Shown: positions 1 to 8,519, numbered from the stretch's first letter. The stretch is 64,000 bases of DNA from Pseudomonadota bacterium (GCA_031119395.1 JAVHYA010000007.1:34945-98944), one strand, 5' to 3'. Program-made: numbers and translations. The notes: generated by a model from the letters alone, not told the origin.

Positions 1-48
1 GGCAGGCCGAGGTGTCGGGCCGGCCGGCAGGTGCGGCATGATTGGGGC

Positions 49-786
49 ATGGACACGAGCCCCCTTGACCGCCCGCTCGTGATCGTCAAGGCCGGCGACT
101 CGCACGCCAGCCTGGTCGAGGCACAGGGCAACTTCGAACACTGGATCGCGCGCGAACTGGGCGACACCACGCTGCCCATCGTGGTGCTGGACCCGCGGCG
201 TGGCGACACGCTGCCCGCGCCCGAGGCCGTGGCTGCAGCGGTGGTCACCGGATCGCATGCGATGGTGTCGCACCGCGAGCCATGGAGCGAGGCCACCGGC
301 CGTTGGCTGGCCACGGCCGCACGCGCAGGCACGCCGCTGCTGGGCATCTGCTACGGCCACCAGCTGCTGGCGGACGCGCTCGGCGGCCGCGCCGACGACC
401 ATCCGCACGGGCTGGAGCTCGGCACGGTGGAAGTCGACCTGCTGCCCGCCGCCGCCGACGACCCGCTCTTCGCCGGCCTGCCGGACCGCTTCGCGGCCCA
501 CGTCGTGCACCGGCAGAGCGCACTGCAATTGCCCGCGGGTGCCGTGCGCCTGGCGTCCAACGCGTGGGAGCCGAACCAGGCCTTCCGCGTCGGCGAGCAC
601 GCATGGGGGGTGCAGTTCCATCCCGAGTTCGACGACGACGCGATGCGCGGCTACGTCGATGCGCTCGCGCCCGGGCAGGCGGACGCGCCGGCGCTGCGCG
701 CGCAGGTGCGCCCCACGCCGGAAGCCGCCAGCCTGCTGCGACGATTCGCCGAACTGGTCGAGCGGCGCGAGGCCGCGGCAGCGTGA
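49..786 (+). CDS. class I glutamine amidotransferase (GATase1 family)
   Basis: A 245-residue protein made almost entirely of one class I glutamine amidotransferase domain, which releases ammonia from glutamine or acts on related gamma-glutamyl compounds. The nucleophile elbow reads GICYGHQ with Cys101, and the His/Glu pair of the triad lies in QFHPEF (His191, Glu193). The oxyanion region is VVTGSH near residues 66-70. It stands alone, with no synthetase domain attached, as in GuaA-like stand-alone amidotransferases, so the true substrate is unknown. An in-frame GTG at 31 is an alternative start; ATG 49 was chosen because it gives a normal N-terminus, but no strong Shine-Dalgarno separates the two. 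Confidence 0.85.
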   Translation: MDTSPLDRPLVIVKAGDSHASLVEAQGNFEHWIARELGDTTLPIVVLDPRRGDTLPAPEAVAAAVVTGSHAMVSHREPWSEATGRWLATAARAGTPLLGICYGHQLLADALGGRADDHPHGLELGTVEVDLLPAAADDPLFAGLPDRFAAHVVHRQSALQLPAGAVRLASNAWEPNQAFRVGEHAWGVQFHPEFDDDAMRGYVDALAPGQADAPALRAQVRPTPEAASLLRRFAELVERREAAAA

Positions 787-914
787 CGCTTCGCAGCCCT
801 TCGCGCGCCCAGGGGCGGCCTGCGACTACAGCCGCCGCCCGGCCGGCGCGCTAGTTTGCGCATCACCATCAGCCCGCAGCGCCACTGCCACCCCTTTTCT
901 TCGCGGAGACGCCC

Positions 915-1571
915 ATGCCCCTGCCCCACCCGCCCCAGGCCGCTGCCGACAAGTCGCCGCGCCGGCATTTCTCGATGATCCGGGAGTTCCACCTCGCCGA
1001 CGTCTTCACGCTCGGCAACGCGGCCTGCGGCGTGGGCGTGGTCTTCCTCGCGATGGCCTTCATCGCCAGCGGCTCGCTGGCGCAGTTCTACTGGGCCGCG
1101 GCGCTCGCGCCGGCGGCCTTCGTGTTCGACGTGTTCGACGGCCGCATCGCGCGCTGGCGCCAGACCCAGTCGGCCCTGGGCCGCGAGCTCGACTCGCTGG
1201 CCGACGTGATCTCCTTCGGCGTGGCGCCCGCGGCGCTGGGCTTCGCCGCCGGGCTGCGCGGCGGCTGGGACTGCCTGGTGCTCGCCTACTTCGTCTGCTG
1301 CGGCGTGAGCCGCCTGGCCCGCTACAACGTGACGGCCGAGCAGCTCTCGGACGGCGGCGCCAAGGTCAAGTACTTCGAGGGCACGCCGATCCCGACCAGC
1401 GTGGTGCTGGTCGGCGTGCTCGCCTGGGCGGCGTCGCAGGGCCGCATCGGCGAGGCGCTGTGGGGCGGTGCCTGGCAGATCGGGCCCTGGACGCTGCACG
1501 GGCTGACGCTGCTCTTCGCGCTCTCGGGGACGCTGATGATCAGCAAGACGCTGCGCATCCCGAAGCTCTGA
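915..1571 (+). CDS. pssA: CDP-diacylglycerol--serine O-phosphatidyltransferase
   Basis: Inner-membrane enzyme that joins CDP-diacylglycerol and serine to make phosphatidylserine, the precursor of phosphatidylethanolamine. The CDP-alcohol phosphotransferase signature D-G-x2-A-R-x8-G-x3-D-x3-D is complete: Asp75, Gly76, Ala79, Arg80, Gly89, Asp93, Asp97. Hydrophobic segments follow through the rest of the 218 residues, as expected for a multi-pass protein. A GGAG about seven bases before the ATG supports this start. The next gene follows after 225 bases containing a dispersed repeat, so it is probably a separate unit. The product class is firm; serine as acceptor is the family default rather than proven here. 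Confidence 0.9.
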   Translation: MPLPHPPQAAADKSPRRHFSMIREFHLADVFTLGNAACGVGVVFLAMAFIASGSLAQFYWAAALAPAAFVFDVFDGRIARWRQTQSALGRELDSLADVISFGVAPAALGFAAGLRGGWDCLVLAYFVCCGVSRLARYNVTAEQLSDGGAKVKYFEGTPIPTSVVLVGVLAWAASQGRIGEALWGGAWQIGPWTLHGLTLLFALSGTLMISKTLRIPKL

Positions 1572-1635
1572 GCCTGTACCGCCCGCGACCGACGGCCCGG
1601 GCGCGCCTGCGGGTTTCGAGCCAAAATGGCCCGAA

Positions 1636-1676
1636 GCGCCCGCCAGCCGGGCGCAACCAGCTATTTTTTTCATAGC
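1636..1676 (-). repeat. dispersed GCTATC/GCGCCCG repeat, copy 1
   Basis: First of eight intergenic copies. It has a GCGCCCG...CGGGCGC stem followed by GCTAT-N-ATAGC. Here the small stem is weakened to five pairs around a run of T. It lies between pssA and the histidine phosphatase gene. Orientation is defined with the GCTATC stem first, so this copy is on the minus strand. Confidence 0.75.
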
Positions 1677-1796
1677 AAAGCGGCGCGCCCCTGCGCCGCG
1701 GACGGCGGGCCGGCGCTTGCCGGCATCGCCACCCTGTCGGGCCTGCGGCGCGTCCCGCGCGGCACCCCGGCCCCAGCATCCAAGGAGCCAGACGGA

Positions 1797-2450
1797 ATGT
1801 CCCGAACCCCCTACGTCAACAACATGGCCAGCCAGACGCGCGGCGTGAAGGAACTGGTGGCCCTGGCGGGCGCGCACCCGCTCTCGCCGGAGTGCGACCA
1901 CTTCTACTTCCTGCGCCATGGCCAGACGCCGCGCAACGCGCTGCGCATCTTCCAGGGCTACGACGAACCGCTGTCCGAGCTCGGGCTCGAGCAGGCGGCG
2001 CTGGCGGCCACGGTGCTGGCGGGCGAGGCGATCCGCACCATCGTGACCAGCGACGCGCGGCGCGCCTTCGACACCGCCCACGCCGTGGCGGCGCCGCACA
2101 GGCTGTCGCCGATCGCGCGCGAGGTGCTGCGCGAGCGCAACTTCGGCGGGCTGGTCGGCACCTCCTCCGCCGACCTGGACTGGACCTGCACCCCCGAGGG
2201 CGGCGAAACGCTGGAAACCTTCATCATGCGCACGCGCTCGGCACTGGCCGAGGCGCTGGCCGAGCCGGCGCCGGTGCTGGTGGTGGCCCATGGCGGCACC
2301 CTCTACGTGCTGGCGGCCCTGCTGGGCGTGCCCATCGACATCGGCGTGCTCGGCAACGCCCAGCCCCTTCGTTTCTGGCGCCAGGCCCCCATATGGCGGG
2401 TGGAGGCCTTGCAGGCCGCGGGCGATCCGGCGCAAGCTGCGATCGCCTGA
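1797..2450 (+). CDS. histidine phosphatase family protein (phosphoglycerate mutase-like)
   Basis: A 217-residue cytosolic phosphatase of the branch-1 histidine acid phosphatase/phosphoglycerate mutase superfamily. The phosphohistidine motif is LRHGQT with His41, and the second catalytic His lies in VVAHGGTLYVL. A motif of the form Q-G-x-x-x-x-x-L (QGYDEPLSELG) follows the active site, as in GpmB/CobC-type enzymes. An AAGGAG at 1782-1787, nine bases before ATG 1797, fixes the start; the reading frame is open further upstream but carries no such site. Substrate is unknown: phosphoglycerate, alpha-ribazole phosphate or a sugar phosphate are all possible. It is followed after 28 bases by the co-chaperone pair. 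Confidence 0.85.
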   Translation: MSRTPYVNNMASQTRGVKELVALAGAHPLSPECDHFYFLRHGQTPRNALRIFQGYDEPLSELGLEQAALAATVLAGEAIRTIVTSDARRAFDTAHAVAAPHRLSPIAREVLRERNFGGLVGTSSADLDWTCTPEGGETLETFIMRTRSALAEALAEPAPVLVVAHGGTLYVLAALLGVPIDIGVLGNAQPLRFWRQAPIWRVEALQAAGDPAQAAIA

Positions 2451-2478
2451 ACCCCCTTCCTTCCCCTTCTCCAGCACC

Positions 2479-3468
2479 ATGGACTTCAAGGACTACTACA
2501 ACGCCCTGGGCGTGGAGCGCACGGCCTCCGAGGACGAGATCCGCAAGGCCTACCGCAAGCTCGCCCGCAAGTACCACCCCGACGTCAGCAAGGAAGCCGA
2601 CGCCGAGACGCGCATGCGCGACGTCAACGAGGCCTGGGACGTGCTGGGCAACAAGGAAAAGCGTGCCGCCTACGACGCGCTGGCCGAGCGGGTGCGCAGC
2701 GGGCGTGGCGCCGGGCCCGACTTCGGCGGGGCCGGCGGCGGCTTCCAGCCACCGCCGGGATGGGACGAAGGCTTCGAGTTCCACCGCGGTGCCGGCCATG
2801 CCGGTCCGGCCGACCACGCGGACTTCAGCGACTTCTTCTCGTCGGTGTTCGGCGCGGCCGAGCGGCGCAATGCGACGCGCCGCCAATACCGCGCCAAGGG
2901 CGAGGACCACCACGCCGCGATCGAGGTGCCGCTGGAGTTCGCGCTCCAGGGCGGCGAGCGCGAGATCACGCTGCGCGCCATGGAGGTGAACGACCAGGGC
3001 GAGCCCGAGTTCGTCACCCGCACGCTGCGCGTGAACATCCCGCGCGCCGTGCGGCCGGGCCAGTACATCCGCATCGCCGGCCAGGGCCTGCCCGGCCACG
3101 GCGGCGAACCGGCCGGCGACCTGTACCTGGAGGTGCGCATTGCGCCGCATCCGCTGTACCGCGTGGAGGGGCAGGACCTGTCGATGGATCTGCCGGTCAC
3201 GCCCTCGGAGGCCGCGCTGGGCGCCGAGGTCGAGGTGCCCCTGCCGGGCGGCGGCACCGGCGCCGTGCGCGTGCCGCCCAACGCGCGCGCCGGCCTCAAG
3301 CTGCGCCTGAAGGGCCGGGGCCTCGGCGGTGACCTGTACCTGGTGCTGGCGATCGCGCTGCCGCCCGCCGACGGCGACGCCGCGCGCGCCGCGTATGAAC
3401 AACTGGCCAAGGCGACCGCCGGCTTCGACCCGCGCCGCCAGCTCGCCGCCGCTGGAGCTTCCGCATGA
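2479..3468 (+). CDS. cbpA: curved-DNA-binding-protein-like co-chaperone (DnaJ family, CbpA)
   Basis: A 329-residue class II J-domain protein that stimulates DnaK ATPase and delivers unfolded clients. The J domain occupies residues 1-70 with the HPD motif at 33-35. A Gly-rich linker follows, and then the two beta-barrel substrate-binding domains (around 130-310). There is no CxxCxGxG zinc finger, which separates it from DnaJ proper. The gene overlaps the next one by four bases (ATGA), and that partner is a CbpM-type modulator, which strengthens the CbpA assignment. In E. coli CbpA also binds DNA nonspecifically; whether that holds here cannot be seen. Confidence 0.9.
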   Translation: MDFKDYYNALGVERTASEDEIRKAYRKLARKYHPDVSKEADAETRMRDVNEAWDVLGNKEKRAAYDALAERVRSGRGAGPDFGGAGGGFQPPPGWDEGFEFHRGAGHAGPADHADFSDFFSSVFGAAERRNATRRQYRAKGEDHHAAIEVPLEFALQGGEREITLRAMEVNDQGEPEFVTRTLRVNIPRAVRPGQYIRIAGQGLPGHGGEPAGDLYLEVRIAPHPLYRVEGQDLSMDLPVTPSEAALGAEVEVPLPGGGTGAVRVPPNARAGLKLRLKGRGLGGDLYLVLAIALPPADGDAARAAYEQLAKATAGFDPRRQLAAAGASA

Positions 3469-3773
3469 GCACGCGAACCACCACCGTCACCATCACCCAC
3501 TGCACGACCGTCGGCCCGGCCGATCCGCTGGCCGCCCTGCAGCTCGCGCACGCCTGCGGCGCCCCGATCGAGTGGGTGGCCGAGCTGGCCGAGGCCGGTA
3601 TCCTCCACCCGCAGGCCTCGCGGCTCGAAGACTGGCGCTTCGACGGCAGCGACCTGCGCCGCGCCCTGGACGCGCGCCGGCTGCAGCGCGATTTCGATGT
3701 CGGGCTCGACGCCGCGGCGCTGATCCTCGACCTGCAGCAGGAAGTCCGGCGTCTCAAGGCCCTGCTGGGCTGA
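3465..3773 (+). CDS. cbpM: chaperone modulator CbpM-like protein
   Basis: A 102-residue protein whose middle resembles a MerR-type helix-turn-helix: a helix at about 35-45, then AGILHPQ and a tryptophan-containing turn, followed by a C-terminal coiled-coil tail ending QQEVRRLKALLG. That layout is typical of CbpM, which binds the J domain of CbpA and blocks its action on DnaK. Its start overlaps the cbpA stop (ATGA), so the two are translationally coupled and probably made in fixed proportion. The N-terminal Thr-rich stretch is longer than in the E. coli protein. The call rests mostly on size, HTH-like pattern and position. Confidence 0.8.
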   Translation: MSTRTTTVTITHCTTVGPADPLAALQLAHACGAPIEWVAELAEAGILHPQASRLEDWRFDGSDLRRALDARRLQRDFDVGLDAAALILDLQQEVRRLKALLG

Positions 3774-3824
3774 GGCGCCGGCCCGACCCGGGCGCCGGGG
3801 CGCGGCTGTCGACGCCGAAGGCGG

Positions 3825-4046
3825 TCAGCGCACCGCGGCCTGCACCGCGGAAGGCCGGGGCGGCGCCATCAGCGCGCCCCCCGGAGGCGCCATCAGGGCC
3901 TGGATCTCCCGGGCCAGCCGGGCCGCATCGGCCCGGGCTCCCGGTTCGCCCTGCTGGAGGGCGGTGAGTTTTCGGGCGTAAGCGTCGGTGAGTAGGGCCC
4001 ACTGCGCGAATTGCGGGCCGATGCCCTGCGCGGTCGTCTCTTCCAT
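3825..4046 (-). CDS. small hypothetical protein, 73 residues
   Basis: A short acidic-then-Pro-rich protein. Residues 1-55 are predicted helical (FAQWALLTDAYARKLTALQQ, then an Ala/Arg-rich helix), and the tail is rich in Ala-Pro. A GAGGGGA Shine-Dalgarno sits about eight bases before ATG 4046, the best argument that it is real. It lies convergent to cbpM, with 51 bases between stops. No family is recognised, and nothing suggests secretion. Coding status is uncertain in DNA this GC-rich. Confidence 0.5.
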   Translation of the reverse strand: MEETTAQGIGPQFAQWALLTDAYARKLTALQQGEPGARADAARLAREIQALMAPPGGALMAPPRPSAVQAAVR

Positions 4047-4303
4047 GGCTTGTCCCCTCGGTGGCCGCTCGCGGTCGGCATGTCGCGCCGCCGCTGGTCG
4101 GCAGGCGCAGGCTCCCTGCGAACCAAAGTCTCCCCCTCGGCGGCCCACCCTGCGCGCAGCAGGGTCGGAGGCGGGGGCCGGCTTTTTGCACTATTTCACA
4201 TTCCTGACGATGGCGTCAGGGAGAGAAAACGCGAATACAGCGGCCGGCAGGACGGCACTGCCCGCCAGGAATGGCGGCCCGGCCAGCTGCTTCCCGACCG
4301 GCC

Positions 4304-5278
4304 TCAGTCTTCGCGCATCCCGGTGGCCTTCACCACCGCGCCCAGGCGCGATCGCTCCTCGTCCACGAACTTGGCGAAGGAGGCGCGCGTGCCGCCGACG
4401 GGCTCGATCCCCACGGCCTTGAGCCGCTCGATCGTCGCCGGGTCCTTCATGGCCTTGTCCACGGCCGCGGCCATCTTGTCGAGGATGGCCGGCGGCGTGC
4501 CGGCGGGGGCATGCACCCCCGCCCAGTGGGCGATGCGGATGTCGTCGAAGCCCTGCTCCACCGCGGTGGACAGCTGCGGGTAGGCCGAGATGCGCTGCGT
4601 CCAGGTCGTGGCCAGGGCCTTGAGCTTGCCGCTCTTGATGTACGGCAGCACCACGATGCTCGCTTCCGAGGTCGCATCGACCTGGCTGCCGAGCACCGCC
4701 GTGATCGATTCGGAGCCGCTCTTGTATGGCACCACGTCCAGCTTGGCGCCGTGGTTCTTCTCGAGCAGGCCCTCGACGAAATGCGGCGTGCTGCCCGTGC
4801 CGGCCGTCGCGAAATGCAGGCCCTTGCCCTGCTTGGAGGCGGCGACGAACTCCTTGAGGTCCTTGTAGGGCGCATTGGCCGGCGCCACGACCACCGAGGG
4901 CGCCAGGCCGATCATGGCCACGGGCACGAGATCGCTGTCCTTGTAGGGCACCTGCTTGCGGATCATGCTGTTCGACACCACCCCGGCCGCGCTGACCAGG
5001 AAGGTGTAGCCGTCGGGCGCGCTCTTGGCCACCACGTCGGTGCCGAGCATCGCGCCGGCGCCCGGCTTGTTGTCGACCACCACCGGCTGGCCCAGCGCCT
5101 TGCCGGCGCCTTCGGCGGCGGCCCGCGCCATGAGGTCGTTGGCCCCGCCTGCCGAGAAAGGCACGACGAAGCGGATGGGCTTGGTGGGCCAGTTGGGCTG
5201 CGCCTGCGCACCGACGGTGCCGAGCGTGCCCGCCAGCCCCAGCAGCAACGTGGGCGCAGCGAATCGGATGAAGGTCAT
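4304..5278 (-). CDS. tripartite tricarboxylate transporter substrate-binding protein (Bug family)
   Basis: A 324-residue periplasmic solute-binding protein of the Bug/TctC family, which captures carboxylates or aromatic acids for TTT-type uptake. An N-terminal Sec signal runs to about residue 26 (AQA), and the mature protein opens with the family pattern WPTKPIRFVVPFSAGG. The characteristic PGAGAMLGTDVVA region follows near residue 90. No TctA/TctB membrane partners are adjacent, which is normal: Comamonadaceae and Bordetella carry many orphan Bug genes. The ligand cannot be read from sequence. It is a single-gene unit divergent from the FecR-domain gene, separated by 279 bases in which I see no clear operator. 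Confidence 0.88.
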   Translation of the reverse strand: MTFIRFAAPTLLLGLAGTLGTVGAQAQPNWPTKPIRFVVPFSAGGANDLMARAAAEGAGKALGQPVVVDNKPGAGAMLGTDVVAKSAPDGYTFLVSAAGVVSNSMIRKQVPYKDSDLVPVAMIGLAPSVVVAPANAPYKDLKEFVAASKQGKGLHFATAGTGSTPHFVEGLLEKNHGAKLDVVPYKSGSESITAVLGSQVDATSEASIVVLPYIKSGKLKALATTWTQRISAYPQLSTAVEQGFDDIRIAHWAGVHAPAGTPPAILDKMAAAVDKAMKDPATIERLKAVGIEPVGGTRASFAKFVDEERSRLGAVVKATGMRED

Positions 5279-5557
5279 GGAAGGTCTCCTGTGTGTTGGA
5301 TGAGGTGTTCAGGGACCGGCGCTGCCGGCGGGACCATGATGCCACCGAGCCGCGCCGATGCCGACGCCGCGCCAACTTCCTCACGAAAGCCCGGCTCGAG
5401 TGGCCGCCGGCACGCACGCGCCGAATGAAGCGCGCACTTGTGCCTGTGCCTTGCGCTTCGCGCCTCCTACAGTCCCGGGCCAGTCGCATGAACGGACGGC
5501 TGCGGGCCTGCGCCGCCGTCCACGTGCGATCCCACCCCGTTCACCACGAGCCATCCC

Positions 5558-6043
5558 ATGTCCACACCCCGTCGCCGCCCCTTCGCTTTGCCGATCGTCC
5601 TGTGCAGCACCCTGTGGGCGCTGCACGCCACCGCACTGGCCGCCGACCCATCCGCAGACACCCATGCCGGCCTGATCAAGACGGTGCGTGGCGAGGTCCA
5701 GCTGCAGGATGCACAAGGCGCCAGCCTGCCTGCACGCGTGGGCGACGCGGTGAATGCCCAGCAGCGCATCGTGACCGGTGCCCAGTCGGGCGCCAGCGTG
5801 GTGCTGCGCGACGGCACCACCTTCGTGATCGGCCCGCTGTCGAGCTTCGATCTGCAGACCTTCCGCTACGACTCGCGCACGCACGATGGCAGCGTGATCG
5901 GCAAGCTCGTGCGCGGCACCCTGCGCATGGTGACCGGGCTGATCGGCAAGGCCACGCCCGAGGCCATCCGCATCGACACGCCCACCGCCACCATCGGCAT
6001 CCGCGGCACGGACTTCATCGTCGACGCCGGCGAGACGCTCTGA
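5558..6043 (+). CDS. secreted orphan FecR-domain protein
   Basis: A 161-residue protein with a Sec-type N-terminus (hydrophobic about residues 10-28, ALA/ADP junction) followed by a FecR domain. The features are the LIKTVRGEVQLQ start, a basic middle, and the closing TATIGIRGTDFIV pattern. FecR proper is a cytoplasmic-periplasmic anti-sigma sensor, but this protein has no cytoplasmic anti-sigma region, and no ECF sigma factor or TonB receptor gene is nearby. It is therefore better read as a periplasmic or surface protein using the FecR fold. It stops only nine residues after the RGTDF motif, shorter than related proteins I recall. A bidirectional terminator follows. Confidence 0.78.
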   Translation: MSTPRRRPFALPIVLCSTLWALHATALAADPSADTHAGLIKTVRGEVQLQDAQGASLPARVGDAVNAQQRIVTGAQSGASVVLRDGTTFVIGPLSSFDLQTFRYDSRTHDGSVIGKLVRGTLRMVTGLIGKATPEAIRIDTPTATIGIRGTDFIVDAGETL

Positions 6044-6067
6044 CCGCCCGGACCACCCGCAAGAAAA

Positions 6068-6091
6068 AAAACGCGCCCTCGGGCGCGTTTT
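6068..6091. terminator. bidirectional Rho-independent terminator
   Basis: A stem of AAAACGCGCCC and its complement around a two-base loop, with an A-run before and a T-run after it. It can therefore end transcription both from the FecR-domain gene (+) and from the convergent metQ gene (-). Confidence 0.85.
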
Positions 6092-6113
6092 CATTGGCGA
6101 GGCCGCAGGGCGT

Positions 6114-6926
6114 TCACTGCAGGAAGCTCGGCTTCGCGTAGCCCTGGAACTTGGCGTTGACCACGGCCTTGAAATCGTTCGAGCGGTACGCCTCGACCAG
6201 GTCCTTCGCCCAGGGCGCGTCCTTGTCGGCGCGCTTGACGGCCACGACATTGAGGTAGTGGTCGGGCGTCTTCTCCAGCGCCACCGCCTCGGTCAGCTTC
6301 AGGCCCGAGGAGATCGCGAAGTTGCCGTTGATGATGGCGTACTCCGTGTCGCCCAGCGAGCGCGGCAGTTGCGCCGCCTCGAGCGGGATGAACTTCAGCT
6401 TGCGCGGGTTGTCGGCCAGGTCCTTCTCGGTGGCGCGCAGCGGGTCGATGCCGGGCTTGAGCGTGACCAGCTTGTTCTGCTCCAGCAGCACCAGGGCGCG
6501 CGCCAGGTTGCTCGGGTCGTTGGGCAGCGTGACGCGGTCGCCCTCCTTCGCCTCGGCGAGCGACTTGCGGGTCTTCGAGTAGGCGCCCAGGGGCGCGATC
6601 GGGCCCTGGACCAGTTCGACGATGTCGAGCTTCTGGTCGGCCGCGAACTTCTTCAGGTACACGAGGTGCTGGAAGAAGTTCGCGTCGAGCGAACCCTGCG
6701 CCAGCGCCAGGTTGGGCTGCACGTAGTCGTTGAACTCGACCAGCTTGACCTTGTAGCCCTTCTTCTCGAGCAGCGGCACGATGCCGAACTTGAGCTGGTC
6801 ATAGTTGGAACCGGCGGTGGCACCGATCACGAGGTCCTTCTTGGCGGCCTGTGCCTGGGCCTGCAGGGGCAGCACGGCGGCGACGGCCAGGGTCAGCGTG
6901 AGGGCGAGAGCGGAACGGCGAAACAT
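6114..6926 (-). CDS. metQ: methionine-type ABC transporter substrate-binding protein (first copy)
   Basis: A 270-residue periplasmic binding protein of the MetQ/NlpA family. It has a Sec signal (hydrophobic about 7-22, AQA repeats at the cleavage region) and no lipobox, so it is soluble rather than a lipoprotein as in E. coli. Family signatures visible are VEFNDYVQPNLALAQGSLDANFFQH, split over residues about 65-90, and the LPNDPSNLARAL segment. An AGGAAA site precedes ATG 6926; an earlier in-frame start lacks one. It is the last gene of metN-metI-metQ. The 44-base gap after metI suggests one transcript. Ligand is probably methionine or a related sulfur compound. Confidence 0.88.
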   Translation of the reverse strand: MFRRSALALTLTLAVAAVLPLQAQAQAAKKDLVIGATAGSNYDQLKFGIVPLLEKKGYKVKLVEFNDYVQPNLALAQGSLDANFFQHLVYLKKFAADQKLDIVELVQGPIAPLGAYSKTRKSLAEAKEGDRVTLPNDPSNLARALVLLEQNKLVTLKPGIDPLRATEKDLADNPRKLKFIPLEAAQLPRSLGDTEYAIINGNFAISSGLKLTEAVALEKTPDHYLNVVAVKRADKDAPWAKDLVEAYRSNDFKAVVNAKFQGYAKPSFLQ

Positions 6927-6970
6927 GGGAAATTTCCTGAGGAACGAGATGGAAAGGAGACGAAGCGGGA

Positions 6971-7633
6971 TCAACGTTTATCGAGGCGACGCGCGAGGTG
7001 GTTGCCCACGAACTGGATGATCTGCACCAGCACCACGAGCAGCGCCACGGTGAGCACCATCACGTCGGTCTGGAAGCGGTAGTAGCCGTAGCGGATGGCC
7101 AGGTCGCCGATGCCGCCGCCACCCACCACGCCGGCGATGGCCGAGTAGGACAGGAAGCTCACCGCCAGCACCGTCAACGCCAGGATCAGGCCCGAGCGAG
7201 CCTCGCGCACCAGCACGCGCCAGACGATCTGCAGTTCCGACGCGCCCATCGCATGGGCGGCCTCGATCACGCCGCGCGGCACCTCGCGCAGGCACTGGTC
7301 GACCAGCCGCGCGAAATACGGAATCGCCGCGAAGGACAGCGGCACCGCGGCCGCCAGGGGCCCGATCGAGGTGCCCGCGATGACGCGCGTGAACGGCACC
7401 AGCGCGACCAGCAGGATGATGAAGGGGAAGGACCGGACGGTGTTCACGAGCCAGTTCAGCGTGACGAAGGCCGGCTTGTTCTCCAGCGACTGGCCCGGCC
7501 CGAGCAGGAAGAGCAGCACACCCAGGGGCCCGCCGATGACGATCGCGGCCGACAGGCCGATGCCCAGCATCAGGAAGGTCTGGCCCGTGGCGGTCCAGAG
7601 CTCGGGGAGGATGGCCAGGATGTTCTCAGACAT
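6971..7633 (-). CDS. metI: methionine-type ABC transporter permease
   Basis: A 220-residue inner-membrane permease with about five transmembrane segments. It is the MetI/BPD_transp_1 family channel that pairs with MetN. The EAA-type coupling loop is visible as EAAHAMGASELQIVWRVL near residue 130. The start ATG 7633 overlaps the end of metN by eight bases, consistent with translational coupling; a longer upstream reading frame exists only because metN lies there. Together with metN and the following metQ it forms a complete importer. Confidence 0.92.
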   Translation of the reverse strand: MSENILAILPELWTATGQTFLMLGIGLSAAIVIGGPLGVLLFLLGPGQSLENKPAFVTLNWLVNTVRSFPFIILLVALVPFTRVIAGTSIGPLAAAVPLSFAAIPYFARLVDQCLREVPRGVIEAAHAMGASELQIVWRVLVREARSGLILALTVLAVSFLSYSAIAGVVGGGGIGDLAIRYGYYRFQTDVMVLTVALLVVLVQIIQFVGNHLARRLDKR

Positions 7634-8519
7634 AGGCCAGCCCTCCGGCGCCCAGCGGGAGGGTGGCCCCGGCGCCCTGTGCAGCGCGTGCGGCAGCGGC
7701 CGGCGGCGCGGCATCGAGCAGCGCCTCACGCTCGCGGCGGCGCAGCAGGGCATCGAGTTCGCGGCCGAGCACGGAGGCACGCTCCGCGTCCTGCGTGCCG
7801 ACGGCGAACTGCTCGACCAGCTGGCCCTGCTCCAGCACCGCGACGTGGCGGCACAGCAGCTCGACGACCGGCAGCTCGTGCGTGACGATCACGATGGTCA
7901 CGCCGATCTTGCGGTTGATGTCGCGCAGCGTCTCCAGCAGCGAGCGCGTCGTCTCGGCATCGAGGGCGGAGGTGGGCTCGTCGCACAGCAGCACCTGCGG
8001 CCGCGGCGCCAGCGCACGGGCGATGGCCACGCGCTGCTTCTGTCCACCGGACAGCTGCGCCGGGTAGCTGTCGATCTTGTCGACCAGCCCCACCAGCGCC
8101 AGGCATTCGCGCACGCGCGCATCGATGTCGGCGCGGCTGTGGCGGCCGTGGATGCGCAGCGGGAAGGCCACGTTGTCGAACACGCTGGCGTTCTGCAGCA
8201 GGTTGAACTGCTGGAAGATCATGCCGATGTCCTGCCGCGTCTCGCGCAGCTCGCGACGCGACAGCGTGGTGAGGTCGCGCCCGCCGACGGACACGCGGCC
8301 CGCATCGGGCCGCTCCAGCAGGTTGATGAGGCGCAGCAGCGTCGACTTGCCGGCACCGCTCTTGCCGATGAGGCCGAACACGTCGCCTTGCGCGATGTCC
8401 AGCGACACCGAACGCACGGCGTCGAAGCGTTGCCCGTCGGGCAGGCGGAAGGACTTGCTGACCGCGTCGAGCCGGATCACCGGCGGGGCGGCTGCAGTCC
8501 CTGCAGTCTGTGTAGTCAT
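7626..8519 (-). CDS. metN: methionine-type ABC transporter ATP-binding protein, NIL domain absent
   Basis: A 297-residue ABC ATPase. Walker A GKSGAGKS is at 52-59, the signature LSGGQ at 156-160, Walker B ending CDE at 179-181, and the switch His at 214. These are all intact, so ATP hydrolysis should be normal. MetN proteins usually have about 340 residues, with a C-terminal NIL domain that binds methionine and shuts transport down. Here the sequence after about residue 262 is an Ala/Gly-rich tail with no such fold. The domain appears lost, so feedback by internal methionine may be missing. It heads the metNIQ operon and is divergent from the second metQ. Confidence 0.9.
   Translation of the reverse strand: MTTQTAGTAAAPPVIRLDAVSKSFRLPDGQRFDAVRSVSLDIAQGDVFGLIGKSGAGKSTLLRLINLLERPDAGRVSVGGRDLTTLSRRELRETRQDIGMIFQQFNLLQNASVFDNVAFPLRIHGRHSRADIDARVRECLALVGLVDKIDSYPAQLSGGQKQRVAIARALAPRPQVLLCDEPTSALDAETTRSLLETLRDINRKIGVTIVIVTHELPVVELLCRHVAVLEQGQLVEQFAVGTQDAERASVLGRELDALLRRREREALLDAAPPAAAARAAQGAGATLPLGAGGLAYV

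Noticed and set aside
1658..1672. Run of T in repeat copy 1 considered as a Rho-independent terminator.
   Set aside because: The T-run lies inside the loop of the small stem instead of after a GC-rich stem on the pssA strand.
200..1675. Long plus-strand frame covering the amidotransferase and pssA.
   Set aside because: Its translation is Arg/Pro/Ala-rich with no domain, while both genes in the other frames have complete catalytic motifs.
4147..4165. Perfect seven-base-pair hairpin ACCCTGC-N5-GCAGGGT considered as a terminator for the Bug gene.
   Set aside because: No T-run follows in either direction, and it lies about 140 bases beyond the stop; no support beyond the stem.
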